Shown: positions 1-12,132 of the stretch, piece by piece
Layout: every line of letters begins with the position of its first letter
Numbering within the stretch: the first letter of the stretch is position 1
Assembly (NCBI GenBank): GCA_025642075.2
Contig: JAODUO010001737.1
Span: 5,001 to 69,000, forward strand
DNA: 64,000 nt
Source of the DNA: Ridgeia piscesae
Taxonomy: Eukaryota > Annelida > Polychaeta > Sabellida > Siboglinidae
Direction: 5' to 3'
Notes under the pieces: model-generated
What the model saw: only the letters and a program-made list of their open reading frames with translations
Told to the model about the DNA's origin: nothing
Database searches by the model: none
Translations under genes and position numbers: made by a program

Positions 1-177
1 ATTTTATCTCACCCCTCACACTTCTTACACGACCAGTACGACGTTCTCCCCTCTGGAAGGAGGTACAAAATGCCATTTGTAAGAACCCAGCGTGCCCTTA
101 AATCATTCATTCCATCCTCCATCAAGTGTTTGAATCAGTCACATAAAACAATTGTTGACCGATTTATCACAGTCTGA
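1..177 (+). pseudogene. LINE reverse-transcriptase C-terminal fragment
   Basis: One frame is open from the first base to a TGA at 175-177. It carries the ending common to many animal non-LTR retrotransposon polyproteins: a SHPSHFLHDQYDVLPSGRRY-like stretch, then a basic segment and FIPSSIKCLN. Only the last 58 or so codons are inside the window, so the rest may lie to the left. The clade cannot be fixed from the tail. No host function is inferred. Confidence 0.6.
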
Positions 178-499
178 AAATTATGTTCATATTGTTTTAG
201 CAAATTCATTCCAATATTTGATCATTGATTTATATTTTATGTTAATTGTTGCTGCTGGAATGGTTGCCCACGATATATCTACTACATGTTTACATACTTG
301 ATTGTATTGTGTACATGCCATGACATGCATTACTACGTGATTTAAATATTAAGTTTTATGCACCCTCCACAGTGGAAAGTGCAGATCCATTCTATGGATG
401 GACAATACATTTGTTATTACTATATGAAAATAATTTACTAAAACATATTGCTGTTTATCTCAATATAATGGAACCATGTCTTTCTATATTTGACATACT

Positions 500-940
500 A
501 TCATTTGTTGTATCCCCTGGCGTCCTCTTGATATTTGCCCTTCAATCTTTCCTGTAGGTGTTCTAACATTTTAGTCCTCATGAAGTGCTTTATAAATCGT
601 GCCAGTCTTGTTCTTTTGATAATCAACTTTCTTGTGTACTTGGTGTTCCTATGGATTTCTTCGATGCTTTTCTTTTCTGTTCACGAGAGTATCATCATTC
701 TTATTTAAAAGAAACATTCCGGTTGCTTCGATGGTGTGTTTTTTATATTTATTTAATGTCCATGATTCATAACCATAATACGGCGCGATGTAACACTGTA
801 GTAATTGTTTTCTCACCTCAAACGATATGATTGTATTTGTTAAAATGTTTCTCATATTATAGAAAGCTGCCTTGGCCTGTGCAATTCTTCTATTGATCTC
901 GACGTTACATCGGTCGTCGATATTGTTATCGTCACATGGT
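500..940 (-). pseudogene. RTE-like reverse transcriptase C-terminal fragment, frameshifted
   Basis: Read on the minus strand from about 940 down, the sequence gives DDRCNVEINRRIAQAKAAF, then a segment with LLQCYIAPYYGYESWTLNK. After a frameshift near 650-660 it gives FIKHFMRTKMLEHLQERLKG. These match the usual order in the C-terminal part of RTE/BovB-like reverse transcriptases (EIK-RIA-AK-AF, LLQCYV-P-L-YG-E-WT, HI-R---LEHL). At least one frameshift and the missing N-terminal domains make it a dead fragment. Confidence 0.6.
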
Positions 941-950
941 GAATGAACGA

Positions 951-1909
951 AATTACCGCGTCTTGGACTTGGCGTTCAACTTTGAATGGGTATTATATGT
1001 AACGGGTAATTTACTGTTTGGTAGCAGTTAGCATAGTATATTTATTCAATGTCTTCTTGAACCAATTAAGCAATAATTGTAAGCGGTTTTTACGTGCATC
1101 TTTTTGTAAATCATACAGTTCACGAAACAATGAATGGTCCCTCACCTAATGCATTAAAGAAGGGTCCCCGTTTGTAGATGGTCGTCCCTTACGACAGGTG
1201 CGTTTTTGCATCGCATGTTGATTTTAGAGTGTTTTATGAATTTAGTTAGTTTGTTTGCAGCAATTTGAAGGAATGTGTGTTAGAGAATAATTAGTACACA
1301 TGTATATATATATATATATTATATTAGTATAGTCAATGACCCGCCAGTCGAACACACTCGCGAATCGAACATTAACTAATACTCAGCCATGATGATATGG
1401 CATATCGCTTGTAATTACCACCAGATGTAACGTAGAATGCGCAAAACAGGTACAAACAGGGGCCTGACTTGCGGGTAATCTTCCAGGTAACTGAAAAGGC
1501 CCTAATAATTTGTTATGCAAGTTAACTGGAAGATTACCCACTTGCGGCTCACACACAATGTTTATTCAATCATTCTCAGTCAATGAGCGAATGACATGCA
1601 TACACATACCCTGTCGAATTCAGTAGCCAATACTATTGGCATTGCCATGCCCATGCCCATGCCCATGAGCAGGGCATCGGCTTCTTACTATGCTCCCTGT
1701 GCCTGTGCTTTGGCGTTTGATTCAGAATCAGGATAAAGGTTTTTGGGGAATATTTATATACGGAATACGGGGCCAGGCCACCACTAAAACTCCCCAAAAT
1801 TCTGAAAAAAACATGCAACTTTATTTAATCAATAATTGCGAGGTTAATAATGTATTTAATTGTTATATAAAACAAATCAGGTAAAATCACACTTATTACC
1901 AATATATGA

Positions 1910-1910
<1 letters not shown>
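951..1910. other. Intergenic sequence, no gene seen
   Basis: AT-rich sequence upstream of the SPO16-like gene. It holds a short (TA)n near 1305, the inverted repeat at 1471-1541 and a small CATGCC repeat near 1650. No splice-bounded coding exon was recognised. Confidence 0.4.
1471..1541. repeat. Inverted repeat, 21-bp arms
   Basis: GCGGGTAATCTTCCAGGTAAC at 1471-1491 is complementary, apart from two bases, to 1521-1541. The 29-bp spacer would form the loop of a hairpin. It may be a small MITE remnant. Confidence 0.55.

Positions 1911-1913
<3 letters not shown>

Positions 1914-1961
<48 letters not shown>
1914..1961. repeat. (AT)n microsatellite
   Basis: Uninterrupted AT dinucleotides upstream of the SPO16-like start codon. 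Confidence 0.95.
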
Positions 1962-1964
<3 letters not shown>

Positions 1965-2258
1965 TATTATATATTTGCTATGATTGTCTGATTAATAGTC
2001 AGTTATTCTGTTTTATGCAATTTTCCTTTCACTGGAAATTAGGTAAAAAAATTGAATGACCCATTTGTAAGATATGATGGTTAATTGTACTTTAATTTTT
2101 CTCAACGAGTGTCATTCTAAGTGGCATTTTAGGAAGTTTTGTTACACTGAAATTGATATCCGGAGGCAAATGTTTCAAAAGTCTGGATCAATGAGGGTTG
2201 ATGCTATTTATTTGATATCAGCAGACTGGCCTTTAACCTGTTGACAGCACATACTACA

Positions 2259-4860
2259 ATGAGCTCCTCTGACCAAAGTGACCATTGGCCAGTGATAATC
2301 AACACTTCTTTGAGGGAGAGTGAATTGGCAAAGATTTTGCAGTACCAGCATAAAGTGAGATGTAAGTTTAAGAAAATTCTTTCAAGTAACTGTTATCTTC
2401 TTTAGAAGTACAATCATGCTCCACGAGTGGTTTCTGAGACTAATAAGCAGGGCTTTATGAAGGATAAAAATGTTGACAGTCGCACATTTTTAGTTAGACA
2501 CATGGGTGTTAACAAGCCAGTTGAGATGTGTTTCATGACCTGAATTAAACTTCAAACACGTGTTTGACACCCATTTTCAAGGCATATTTATGATTTTTGA
2601 AGACTTGCTCCTTAATTGTTACCCATCCCTGACATATTTACCCGTCCACATTCGGTTTTTCCACACCAAATGATGGTGGAGAGGTCGCTGAATAAAACTA
2701 CGCTAATTGAGTGTCATGGATGTCTGATTTGACATTCAACTAATTTCAAAATAACAACAATATTGACAAAATAACACATAGATTAACACACATAAGTATT
2801 TCATGTACTGATTTGACATTCAATTAATTTTAAAATAAGAACAATATTGACAAAATAACACATAGATTAACACACACAAGTATTTCATGTACTGATTTGA
2901 CATTCAATTAATTTCAAAATAAGAACAATATTGACAAAATAACACATTGATTAATACACATCAGTATTTCATATACTGATTTGACATTCAATTAATTTCA
3001 AAATAAGAAAAATATTGACAAAATAACACATAGATTACCACACATCAGTATTTTATGTACTGATTTGACATTCAATTAATTTCAAAATAAAAACAATATT
3101 GACAAAATAACATAGATTAACACACATCAGTATTTTAAGTACTGATTTGGCATTCAATTAATTTTAAAATAAGGAAATTATTGACAAAATAACACCTAGA
3201 TTAACACATACCAGTATTTCATGTACTGATTTGACATTCAATTAATTTTAAAATAATAACAATATTGACAAAATATCACATAGATTAACACATCAGTATT
3301 TCATGTAATGATTTGGCATTCTATTAATTTTAAAATAACCAAAATATTGACAAAATAACAAATAGATTAACACACATAAATATTTCATGTACTGTGTTTT
3401 GGTGTCTTGTATTATTTTAATAATATTTACATGAAATGTTTTTCACTGGCAGACATAGTTTTAAAGATGTTTATGCAGCTATACTGTTTTATTAACACAA
3501 AAAGTGATTTTGCTACTATCCTTGCATGATGTTTTATTGAACTGGTCTGCCAGGTAGTAAAATGTAAACACATGTTTTGGTGGATGTGTTTTATGACCTG
3601 AAATAGACTACAACACATTTGTGACACACATTCACACCCATTTACAAGGCATAACTGAAAATATAATAAATTTTTAAGACTTTCGGGTTTTACCCGTCCA
3701 GCCATAGTTCCACCTGTTCACAATGGACTTTACCCGTCCAAATGATATGTGGATGGGTCGCTGCATAAAGCTATATCTTGAGGCGAATACCTTCAGTTTC
3801 AGAGACCACTCTGGAGAACAGTTGTATATTTCCACTCAGTGGCATTGCATTCCTCGTCCTACCTTTGGCTGATCTCACACGAAGCTGTCTGTCTGGACGT
3901 CCTGTTGTCATAGACACCCATGTCATCAACAGGTACTCTTCATTTATACAACATTGAGATGACATTTTGTATATTAAATACACTAAATTTTGATCATTGC
4001 CCAGAGGTTTACCAACTGAATAGTTCCATATTTTTGCGAGTCATCATCATAGAGTTGGACTGTTGGCCTCTTTTTACCAATTAACAAAATATTTGAAAAC
4101 AAATTCTTTTTGTTCTTTGGAGTTACTTTCTCATTATGCAATGTGTAACAATGGTAGAAATTAGTGTCATAGAACGAATATGATACATGTTAAAGTTATA
4201 ATCTGCTGCATGCTTTAAAGTTTAATTGAAAAGACCCTGGCACATTACACATACAACATTTCTCATAATATTGTTTAATCTATTCAATATGTTATCATTG
4301 TTTTACTAATTGTATATGTGTAATTTAACTGTTTGTTATATGTGAGTATATTGCCTTGATACATACTTGTAAAATCAGACATGACATTCTGGTGTTTTAT
4401 TGTATCGATTGCAATAACTTCACATGGCAATAAATCATATCAGTTTCTTATCTGGTTTAATGAGAAACGTTTTTTCTATTTCTATACAACGTGTCTGACT
4501 GCAAAATATGTTAGAGTAACGTTTTCACTGTACAATATGATGTGACAATAATAATTTAATGAACAGTCACCCTTAAATGATCCTTTCTGTAGCATTGAGA
4601 AGTTTCTGTCAGTCCATCGTGACTGTTACGCGGTAGGGGTCGCAGCCAGTCACGGAGACCGAGAAGTCGCCATCTTCAATGCCATTCAAAGCAAGTATGT
4701 CTATCTTTACGTCTCTTTACGTTTTGTAACTTTACATAGTAGATAGATGCAACAGGTGTCACTCATCCACAAAGTTTTTGTATCAGGTTTGTATCAGTGT
4801 ATACACCCATTTATACATTTGTGTGTGTGTGCGTGTGCGTGTGTGTAATACTGTATGTGT

Positions 4861-4901
<41 letters not shown>

Positions 4902-7180
4902 GATAAAATATATCCTAACAATACATGATATTCTATGCATACATCAACACATACTGTCTGCTACACATCATACATGCATGCATGCATACATGCATCATGC
5001 ATCAACATACATACATACATACATACATACATACATACATACATACATACATACATACATACATACATACATACATACATACATACATACATACATACAT
5101 TGTTCACACAGACATGTTACACGCATACACTTGTATATCCATACGTATCTATGTACATATGAATCCTCGTGCACAATGTACACATGCCTATCAAGATATA
5201 TACGTAGGTTCACATACTTATAGGCACCTACGCTGTTTTCCTCTTATATTTACCATCGGCTGCTTGTTTGTCTGCCAGATGTCGCCACTGTAGTATAGTT
5301 TGCTTTGCCTATAGATTGCAAATTAGACGTACCACTTTGGTGGCTACTGTTTCTGTAATAACTGTTACGTCTACGATCCCTGAAACCAACAAAGTATAAC
5401 AAAAAAGTCGATATTAAGTTGGTTACTTATAAGCATAAATTTGTGTAACTATATTTAAATAGATACGCGTTTGATACTTCTATTCTGATAAAGTGTGTGC
5501 ATGAAAACTACACTGTTGTAGCAATCATAAATACGTGATAGTGTTATCAAATACGTTGGACTACATTTACACATTGCTATCATTTGCCATTCCTCTAGAA
5601 CATATTGCCTGTAGCTGTTAAAACATTTCCAGTATGTAATGTTATGCCCCATAAGATGGCATGGTCATAAACTTGCAGTGAATAACATAGCTACATTTAA
5701 TCAGAATACTTTATGATATGTATAAATAAATTGATAATGTTATGTTAATTGGAAAGAGCGACGACCTTTTTTGCGTAAAATTTTTCATACTTGTTTTTCC
5801 AAAAATAGGTTTTTAGGCAGTAAACTTCAGCTGCTTCCAGCCCATAATGCACATGAAAGCGTCGAGGTGATGTTGACCGTGGCTAAGGTTTGTACATATA
5901 CGTATGTGGTTGTGGTGTGGGGTTGAATATATCACTGTGCGCGTGCGTGCATGCGTGCGTGCGTGCTGCCACTCTGAATAAACGTACACTGTACTGCCTT
6001 TATTTTATTTTCAACAGTCCGTGTGTGTTAAGATTGTTATCAATTTTCAGGTATATTCAGGATGCTAGACAGATGTAAGTTGATTCTTTGCAATGCTACG
6101 CATTGTTTCTGCGATCGTTTTAAGCCACATAAACTATTTGCCGATCTGTTGGAGATGATGTTTTTGCGAGGAGGAAGAGTTTTGATAGTTGTAATACTAA
6201 TAAAGATGCTATACAGAAAGCCATGTTTTATTTTCGGGTTTGATAGTAGTTGTAAAAATCATATGCCTTTTGTTCTCTGTTGTCGGACGTGTGCAGGTGA
6301 AATGTAAGAAAGTTCAAGGCATCCTACGGGGAAGGCTGGATGCCCTTCAGAAAAGTCACACACCCCATGGGGTCCTTCTACATGCCCTTTCAACCATAGG
6401 TCTCTCAAGTCACGGTATCCTTGTCACTTGCTGGATCTCCTAGGCCAGTCAGGGGCAGACATTTTGTTTTCATCAAATGTATACTCATTCATGCTTGGGT
6501 GTATTCAATGATCTGATTATATGATAGGTTATGCTGTCGTTAGTAGGTGGTAATTTGTGTTGCCATGCACGCAAATAAAACCAGTTAAGTTTAGAAAACC
6601 TTATGTAGTGGTATAATCGATGAACAAGTTTGAATATATATCTTCATTCACTTTTATTATGAATATTTTATAAATATAAAGAACAAAAAGTATACATATT
6701 TGGTTTCACTTTGTATGGGGTAAAATCAGTTATTTAATTCAATAAAACTGTCATGCGTAATTCTGGTATAATTCACAAAACAAAATACCACCGAGAATAA
6801 AGTTGTTAAAATGTAACTATCTGTCCATTTTGTATATCAGTGAATTTCATATCTGGCCAGAAGAATTGGTTATATTTTGATAGTGATTCCTTGAAGCGAT
6901 GCATTGTAATATATTATTTCTGTGTAGTATATTTGTTCCGCGAAATGATGATTGTGTTAACTGGAGTCCATTGTGTCACTATCTTCAATGTGCCGGACAC
7001 TCGAGTGTTACGGTGTAAAGTTTTCGTTGCCTTTACTCTCGCGCAGAATGCCACGTGCTAGAGCAGGGCCTGGGCAGTTTAAGTACCGTCGCCAGCGCCG
7101 ACAAAACCAATCTGGGTGATTGCAGTCTCGACTCACAGGCTGCCAACAAGATACAAACGTTCTTTGAGAAGAACAAATGA
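2259..7180 (+). CDS. SPO16: SPO16-like meiotic crossover protein, six exons
   Basis: Coding exons: 2259-2361, 3797-3932, 4593-4694, 5821-5887, 6297-6414 and 7047-7180, giving 219 residues. All introns are GT-AG and every junction keeps frame (phases 1, 2, 2, 0, 1). Residues 6-35 (VIINTSLRESELAKIL, then KVRF), residues 44-54 (CIFPLSGIAFL), IEKFLSVH at 81-88 and LLPAHN at 118-123 match, in order, my memory of human C1orf146/SPO16 (180 aa). Residues 158-219 look like a tandem helix-hairpin-helix domain: ALSTIGLSSH, LEQGLGSLSTV, then AANKIQTFF. That is the XPF/ERCC1-family plan, an inactive nuclease-like domain plus HhH2. SPO16 pairs with SHOC1/ZIP2, binds branched DNA in the nucleus and promotes meiotic crossovers. 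The intron 4 donor (GTTTGT) is weak. Ending exon 5 at the in-frame TAG (6441-6443) would lose the HhH domain. FAAP24 is the nearest alternative. Confidence 0.82.
2711..3400. repeat. 84-bp tandem array in SPO16-like intron 1
   Basis: About eight copies of an AT-rich unit. The word ATTTGRCATT recurs at 2727, 2811, 2895, 2979, 3063, 3145, 3229 and 3311, so the spacing is 82-84 bp. The array is flanked by diverged copies of one sequence (about 2475-2700 and 3560-3775) that share TTACCCGTCCA and GGTCGCTG-ATAAA words. Confidence 0.85.
4863..5100. repeat. (TA)n and (CATA)n microsatellites in intron 3
   Basis: TA dinucleotides at 4863-4900 and CATA tetranucleotides at 5006-5100. The CATA run produces open frames on both strands that are not genes. 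Confidence 0.95.
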
Positions 7181-7328
7181 ACGATCTCATTCACGTGATG
7201 TATTCAATTGTTTGCATATACCCGATGAGTATATAATGTCTCCATTTATCTGCATTCTACTTAGAATGGTGATAGCAAGACCGGCTCGATGTATACGCAG
7301 CTCTGCTTCAGCCAACAGGCAATTGCGA

Positions 7329-7404
7329 AATAAACATGGTTTCTACGGGCAAAATAATTTAGTTTTAAATGTGTTATTTTAATAATGTAACTCAATTGAA
7401 TAAA
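7329..7404 (+). other. Candidate polyadenylation signals of the SPO16-like gene
   Basis: AATAAA occurs at 7329-7334 and again at 7399-7404. The second is followed by a GTTGTTTT-rich stretch, the usual downstream element. They lie 149 and 219 bp after the stop codon. Confidence 0.5.
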
Positions 7405-7869
7405 GTTGTTTTATGTTAAGTAAGTTGTCTCGCTCTGATTTTATATTATGTGAGAAAAACGTTACTATAAGTCTAAATATGAATACAATTATTAAGCATG
7501 TTAAATTATTTATCATGCGAAAGAAATGCACGAGTATATTAAAACAAAAGAACACTTTGTTTCATAGTTGGTAAGTTTTCTGAAGTAGTGAATTACCTCG
7601 CTACGAAAGAGATAACAGTTTATATAACAAGATTTTACAAATTCAACGTATATAATTGATACTGTTAATTTATACGTCGTATTTCTGGTGAATCGTCTCC
7701 ATATAGATTTAATTGCACTTTAGATTACGTTTGAGTAAAATATGTTTGTATTCTGTGTAGTACTCGTTCGATATTCGATATATTGAAGTATCGCGATACT
7801 TGCGAAAGTTCGATACCGATATTTAGTGGTATCGCGATACTTCGATATTTTTGGTATCGAACGCCCACT

Positions 7870-7960
7870 GTTCGATACCTTCGATACTTTCGATAATTTC
7901 GATACCTTCGATACCTACGATACCTTCGATACCTTCGATACCTTCGATATTTCGATACTT
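7870..7960. repeat. TTCGATACC nonamer tandem repeat
   Basis: Roughly ten copies of a nine-base unit with variants such as TTCGATAAT and TACGATACC. It belongs to the left TCGATA-rich block. Confidence 0.8.
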
Positions 7961-8397
7961 CACATCGAGTCCATTCGACGATGTCGATGCGAAGACGCAA
8001 CATCGTTGTTGATGACGACGTTGTTTACGGGAGCTATCACTACAGCACTTCGCAGCCTAAATTGACTTAGGCGTGGTTGTTTAAAAATAATATAACATAA
8101 AATGTGAATTGTTTTCTAAAACTTTATTGTCGAGTTAGTCTGTATAATAACTGTTTTCAATGTGCGATCTTAGCCTAGGTCAGACTTCGCTTAGCCTCGT
8201 TATCCAAACCAAGGTTCGTACGTGACGCTCTCGTTTGGTGGCACTACCATGCCATCTTTCACCCTATTTTACTTACGGTTACGCGTACAAAAACAGACAT
8301 CCTATAGCATTTTTATTAGAGTGTTTATTGCACGCACTAGTATTTATGAAACTAGTTTAATAATAATATTGTTAATATAAATGATTATTCGAGCGCG

Positions 8398-8580
8398 ATG
8401 CGGAGGCTTTGTTTATCCGGGTTCCGTTTGGTGGCGCTGTTTTGTTGTTTGGTGGCGCCACCATTTGCCGTACACGACGCCCACAACCAAGACGAACGAC
8501 AACGTGTCGCAACGTTCATCGCTAATTTGGCACTTTTCCAACAAAGAGTGTCTGCTATGCTAGAAACGTCTCAAAGATAG
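8398..8580 (+). CDS. Hypothetical 60-residue ORF with signal-peptide-like start
   Basis: The frame starts MRRLCLSGFRLVALFCCLVA, a basic start plus hydrophobic core like a signal peptide. Forty polar, helix-prone residues follow (HNQDERQRVATFIANLALFQQ) and the frame ends at TAG. GTTTGGTGGCG is repeated inside it, and it sits within the TCGATA-bounded block, so it may be only transposon sequence. No homolog is recognised. Confidence 0.18.
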   Translation: MRRLCLSGFRLVALFCCLVAPPFAVHDAHNQDERQRVATFIANLALFQQRVSAMLETSQR

Positions 8581-10048
8581 CGGGGAAATACATCGAATTT
8601 GACGAAACATGTCACCAATTAAGAAGCTATCAAAACGTTATGATCAACTTTCATCGTACGGCATGTCGACATCGTCGACGTCGTGGACAACGTCGCATTG
8701 CCATTGTCATTGACTCGAGAACGTGTTTTATCGAAATATTCGACAATGAGCAAGCAGTGGACATTAAGTTACAGTCGAAGCGTATCACCACCGGTTGCCG
8801 AATCTACTAAGTAAGTGCGGCCACAGCGTCAAGAAGTGACATATACGACGTGACTGATTCACGATGACGATTCGCTTATTGCATCTACTGTTACTGTGAC
8901 ACTGGCACTGGCCAAACTTTGCCCCAAACAGGTTCACCACTGGCAGAGCCAGAGGAAGAGGAAGAAACTGACCTGTTCTTGAAAACAGTTGCAAAAACAT
9001 TATGGGTCTTGTTATGTGTATTTGATAACGTGGTAATTTAAGTTTTATATTACAAAATAGTGGTGTGATCTGGGAAGTACAATTTTAATTAATATTGTTT
9101 CTATTATTAATTGGTGTAATTTTATTGTAATTATCTATACAGTTTTGATGCTAAATCACAATTATCTTTACGATACAATTAATAATAAAAAAGTTATAAC
9201 AGTGAGTGTTCAGCTGTGCTGGCAGTGACACTATTATAAGTGATAGGTGTTTTTATATAATAATAATAACATAATTATTATTTGTATGTTTCATTTGTTT
9301 CAGCTGTATTTGTTGATGGTCATTTTAGGAGACACATTGACTTGAAATTAAGTTGCTATATTAAAGTGTATTTACAAACAGCTGGGTTATTAATGAAAAA
9401 TAATTCAGTGCAATTCATTAATTTATTTGTCACTAGGTATTTTATTGCAGTTGTCTTTATTGTTTTAATATTATGTTACAGTTACCTTTTAGTTTTACAA
9501 CAGTAATCAATTATATTGAAACTGTTGTTTGTGTCCTTACATAAATTGAAAATTGCATATTAATCATTGTTTGCATGACTATAAAATTATCACATATTTC
9601 CGTACAAGTGAATAATTGTGTGTGTTTCTGTGGCATTATTCTAAGTGGATAGTAGTGTGTTTCTTTGGAGATCTCTTCTGTACTGAATTACACTTATAAG
9701 GTAAATTTCGAGTATCGACTAAAAATCTGGTATCGATTGATATCAAAGAATTCTGATATCGAACCAGTAATTTATCGATCGGTATCGAAGAATTCTTATA
9801 TCGAACCAGCACTACTTCTGTTGCATGCAAACTGTGCTTCTACTGGGAACTGTGTTCTATGTGAAAATAAGACTTAATTACGACGTAAGTATCGAGTATC
9901 GAGTATCGAACAAAATTCAGGAATCGATCGTTATCGAACAAAACATGGTATCGAACCAGCATTAATTCTGTGCGTATGTGCGTGTAATAATATATTTTAT
10001 AATACGCGTACACGTCTCTTGCATATGAATGCGTATGCGTCTAATTCG

Positions 10049-10290
<242 letters not shown>

Positions 10291-10299
10291 GCTATTTAA

Positions 10300-10930
10300 T
10301 TTGGACGGAAACCTTGACATGGGGTTGGTATTTATTACATGCATGTAACTTCATTTGAATCCTTATTATTTACGTAAGTTTGTTTTAAACAAATCACATT
10401 GCGACAGAAAACTGGCAAATAAACAAAACACTTTTTCACAGAGGTGAACTTTTCTGAACATACTGCTTGTTTTAAATGGTTGCTTAACATCTGCGCCGTA
10501 ATCAACAGGGACGAAGAAGGTAATGAATCTTAATGTAATGCTAAAAGCCAGAAGCATACTCCACAATGCATGACCTTTGTATCAAAACGTGTCTGCCGTA
10601 CCACCAAGTACCAACAATGCAGCGATCGGTAAGAACAGATTAACCCCCGACAACCCGACATGGTATACAGGTTTGTTTGCGCCGCCCTAGAGGAATAAAT
10701 GATCATTCAATCGAAGTGAGGCATGGTCTTTCGTCACAAACACGTTATCATCCAATCGTGTGATCCAGGTCATGTGTTTGTTGATAGCTTTAATCCTGCA
10801 ATTATTCACAACGCGTCGTTGTGAAATACAGCGCGACATGATAATACGTGCGTTGAGTGAGTCCGTTCTCTTCGCGGCTGGGATTGGCGCGCTTGCAACC
10901 GGAAGTGCTGCTGCGTCGACCGGAAATCGC
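10300..10930. other. Intergenic sequence 3' of the first defensin-like gene
   Basis: No coding exon recognised. The minus-strand 3' UTR of the neighbouring gene should lie at its right end. A clear AATAAA on that strand occurs only far away, at 10331-10336. Confidence 0.35.
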
Positions 10931-10936
10931 GTTGTT

Positions 10937-12065
10937 TTAGTACTCGCCGCGACCCGGGCCTGGAGGCTTGCCTCGGCCCATGTTCTCTGGCACGCAGCAG
11001 AGGACTCCCTCGCTACACGGCATCCCGCACGAGCGATAGCCGCCATTCAGAGAGCTACACCCAGCAGCCTCGCTGACGCAGATGCCTTGGTGCCACTTCT
11101 CACATGCGTACTCGCGTGTCACGCAGCACATGCCGTCCGGAGCGTCACACGAACCCTGCACGTGAAACAGATCGAAACTGTCAGGTAGGTCATTGAGACC
11201 CAGGCACAATCATGTATCGTTCGTTCTTTTATTGAAACTGACTCTATTTGTGTTTTACTAATCATAACTATTATGAGCACGTGCAGTTCAGTATGGTTAA
11301 TTTTCCTCTTACGTATATGTGTAAGTATCTGTGATGTGTGCAATATTCATCCATTCATCTTTGATGCGATTTACTATTACATATAGTTAGGCCCGTTAGG
11401 GGATGCGCTAGCTATAAATTAACTAACTATTGTATTATTCAATTGAATGTTCGCTTGAATAAAATATACTGTAAATAATTGCCCTTAGAAAAAAATCGCT
11501 GGACACCTACAATAGACAGTATGATTAGTATCATAAGCACTTCAGTTATAATATCACATTATTTGTCAGGTCAGGGAGGATCACATTGAGACAATGCTGT
11601 TCTGCTACAATGATGGCAGCATATAACTGAATTGTGGCTACTTCAATTACGTCTACACATTTGTATTGAAATCTATAGAACGTTTATGCTCTCGTCAGTT
11701 TTTGATTTATATAAAACAATTAGTATTCCACAGAAATCGGTGTCGTTGGCATAGTCCCATTAGTTGAATAAAACATGCTAACAGCCGTCGGCGACATCGG
11801 TTTCCGGTTAATGTGACACTTTGGTGGATCGTATTTCGCTGTGTCCCCAACTGGATTAGCCAATCGTAAATGTTCAGTTCTGTCATGCCAAAGTACGAAA
11901 TATGCTCAAGAATATGTCAGTATCAAGTGTCGCATTTCTTTATCGGATTACTGGATTGGCTGGTGATATGGTCTATATGCTGTTAATGTATAACTATTTA
12001 CACCATACACTATTAACCATTCACACCATATATTTATTTATTTATTTATTTATTTATTTATATAT

Positions 12066-12132
<67 letters not shown>

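Larger units (their letters stand above)
7755..9960. mobile_element. Possible decayed DNA transposon bounded by TCGATA-rich ends
   Basis: TATCGA/TCGATA words cluster at 7765-7960 and again at 9705-9955, and are nearly absent between. The left cluster has a perfect 10-bp hairpin (GGTATCGAAC and its complement, 7853-7879) and a run of nine-base TTCGATACC-like repeats. The right cluster repeats ATATCGAACCAG and GGTATCGAACCAG. Subterminal short-repeat arrays of this kind are known in hAT-like elements. I could not define exact ends, a target duplication or a transposase. Confidence 0.35.

Noticed and set aside
6240..6443. Exon 5 of the SPO16-like gene as the terminal exon
   Set aside because: A phase-matched donor at 6415 and acceptor at 7046 add an HhH-like segment typical of the family, so the longer form is preferred.
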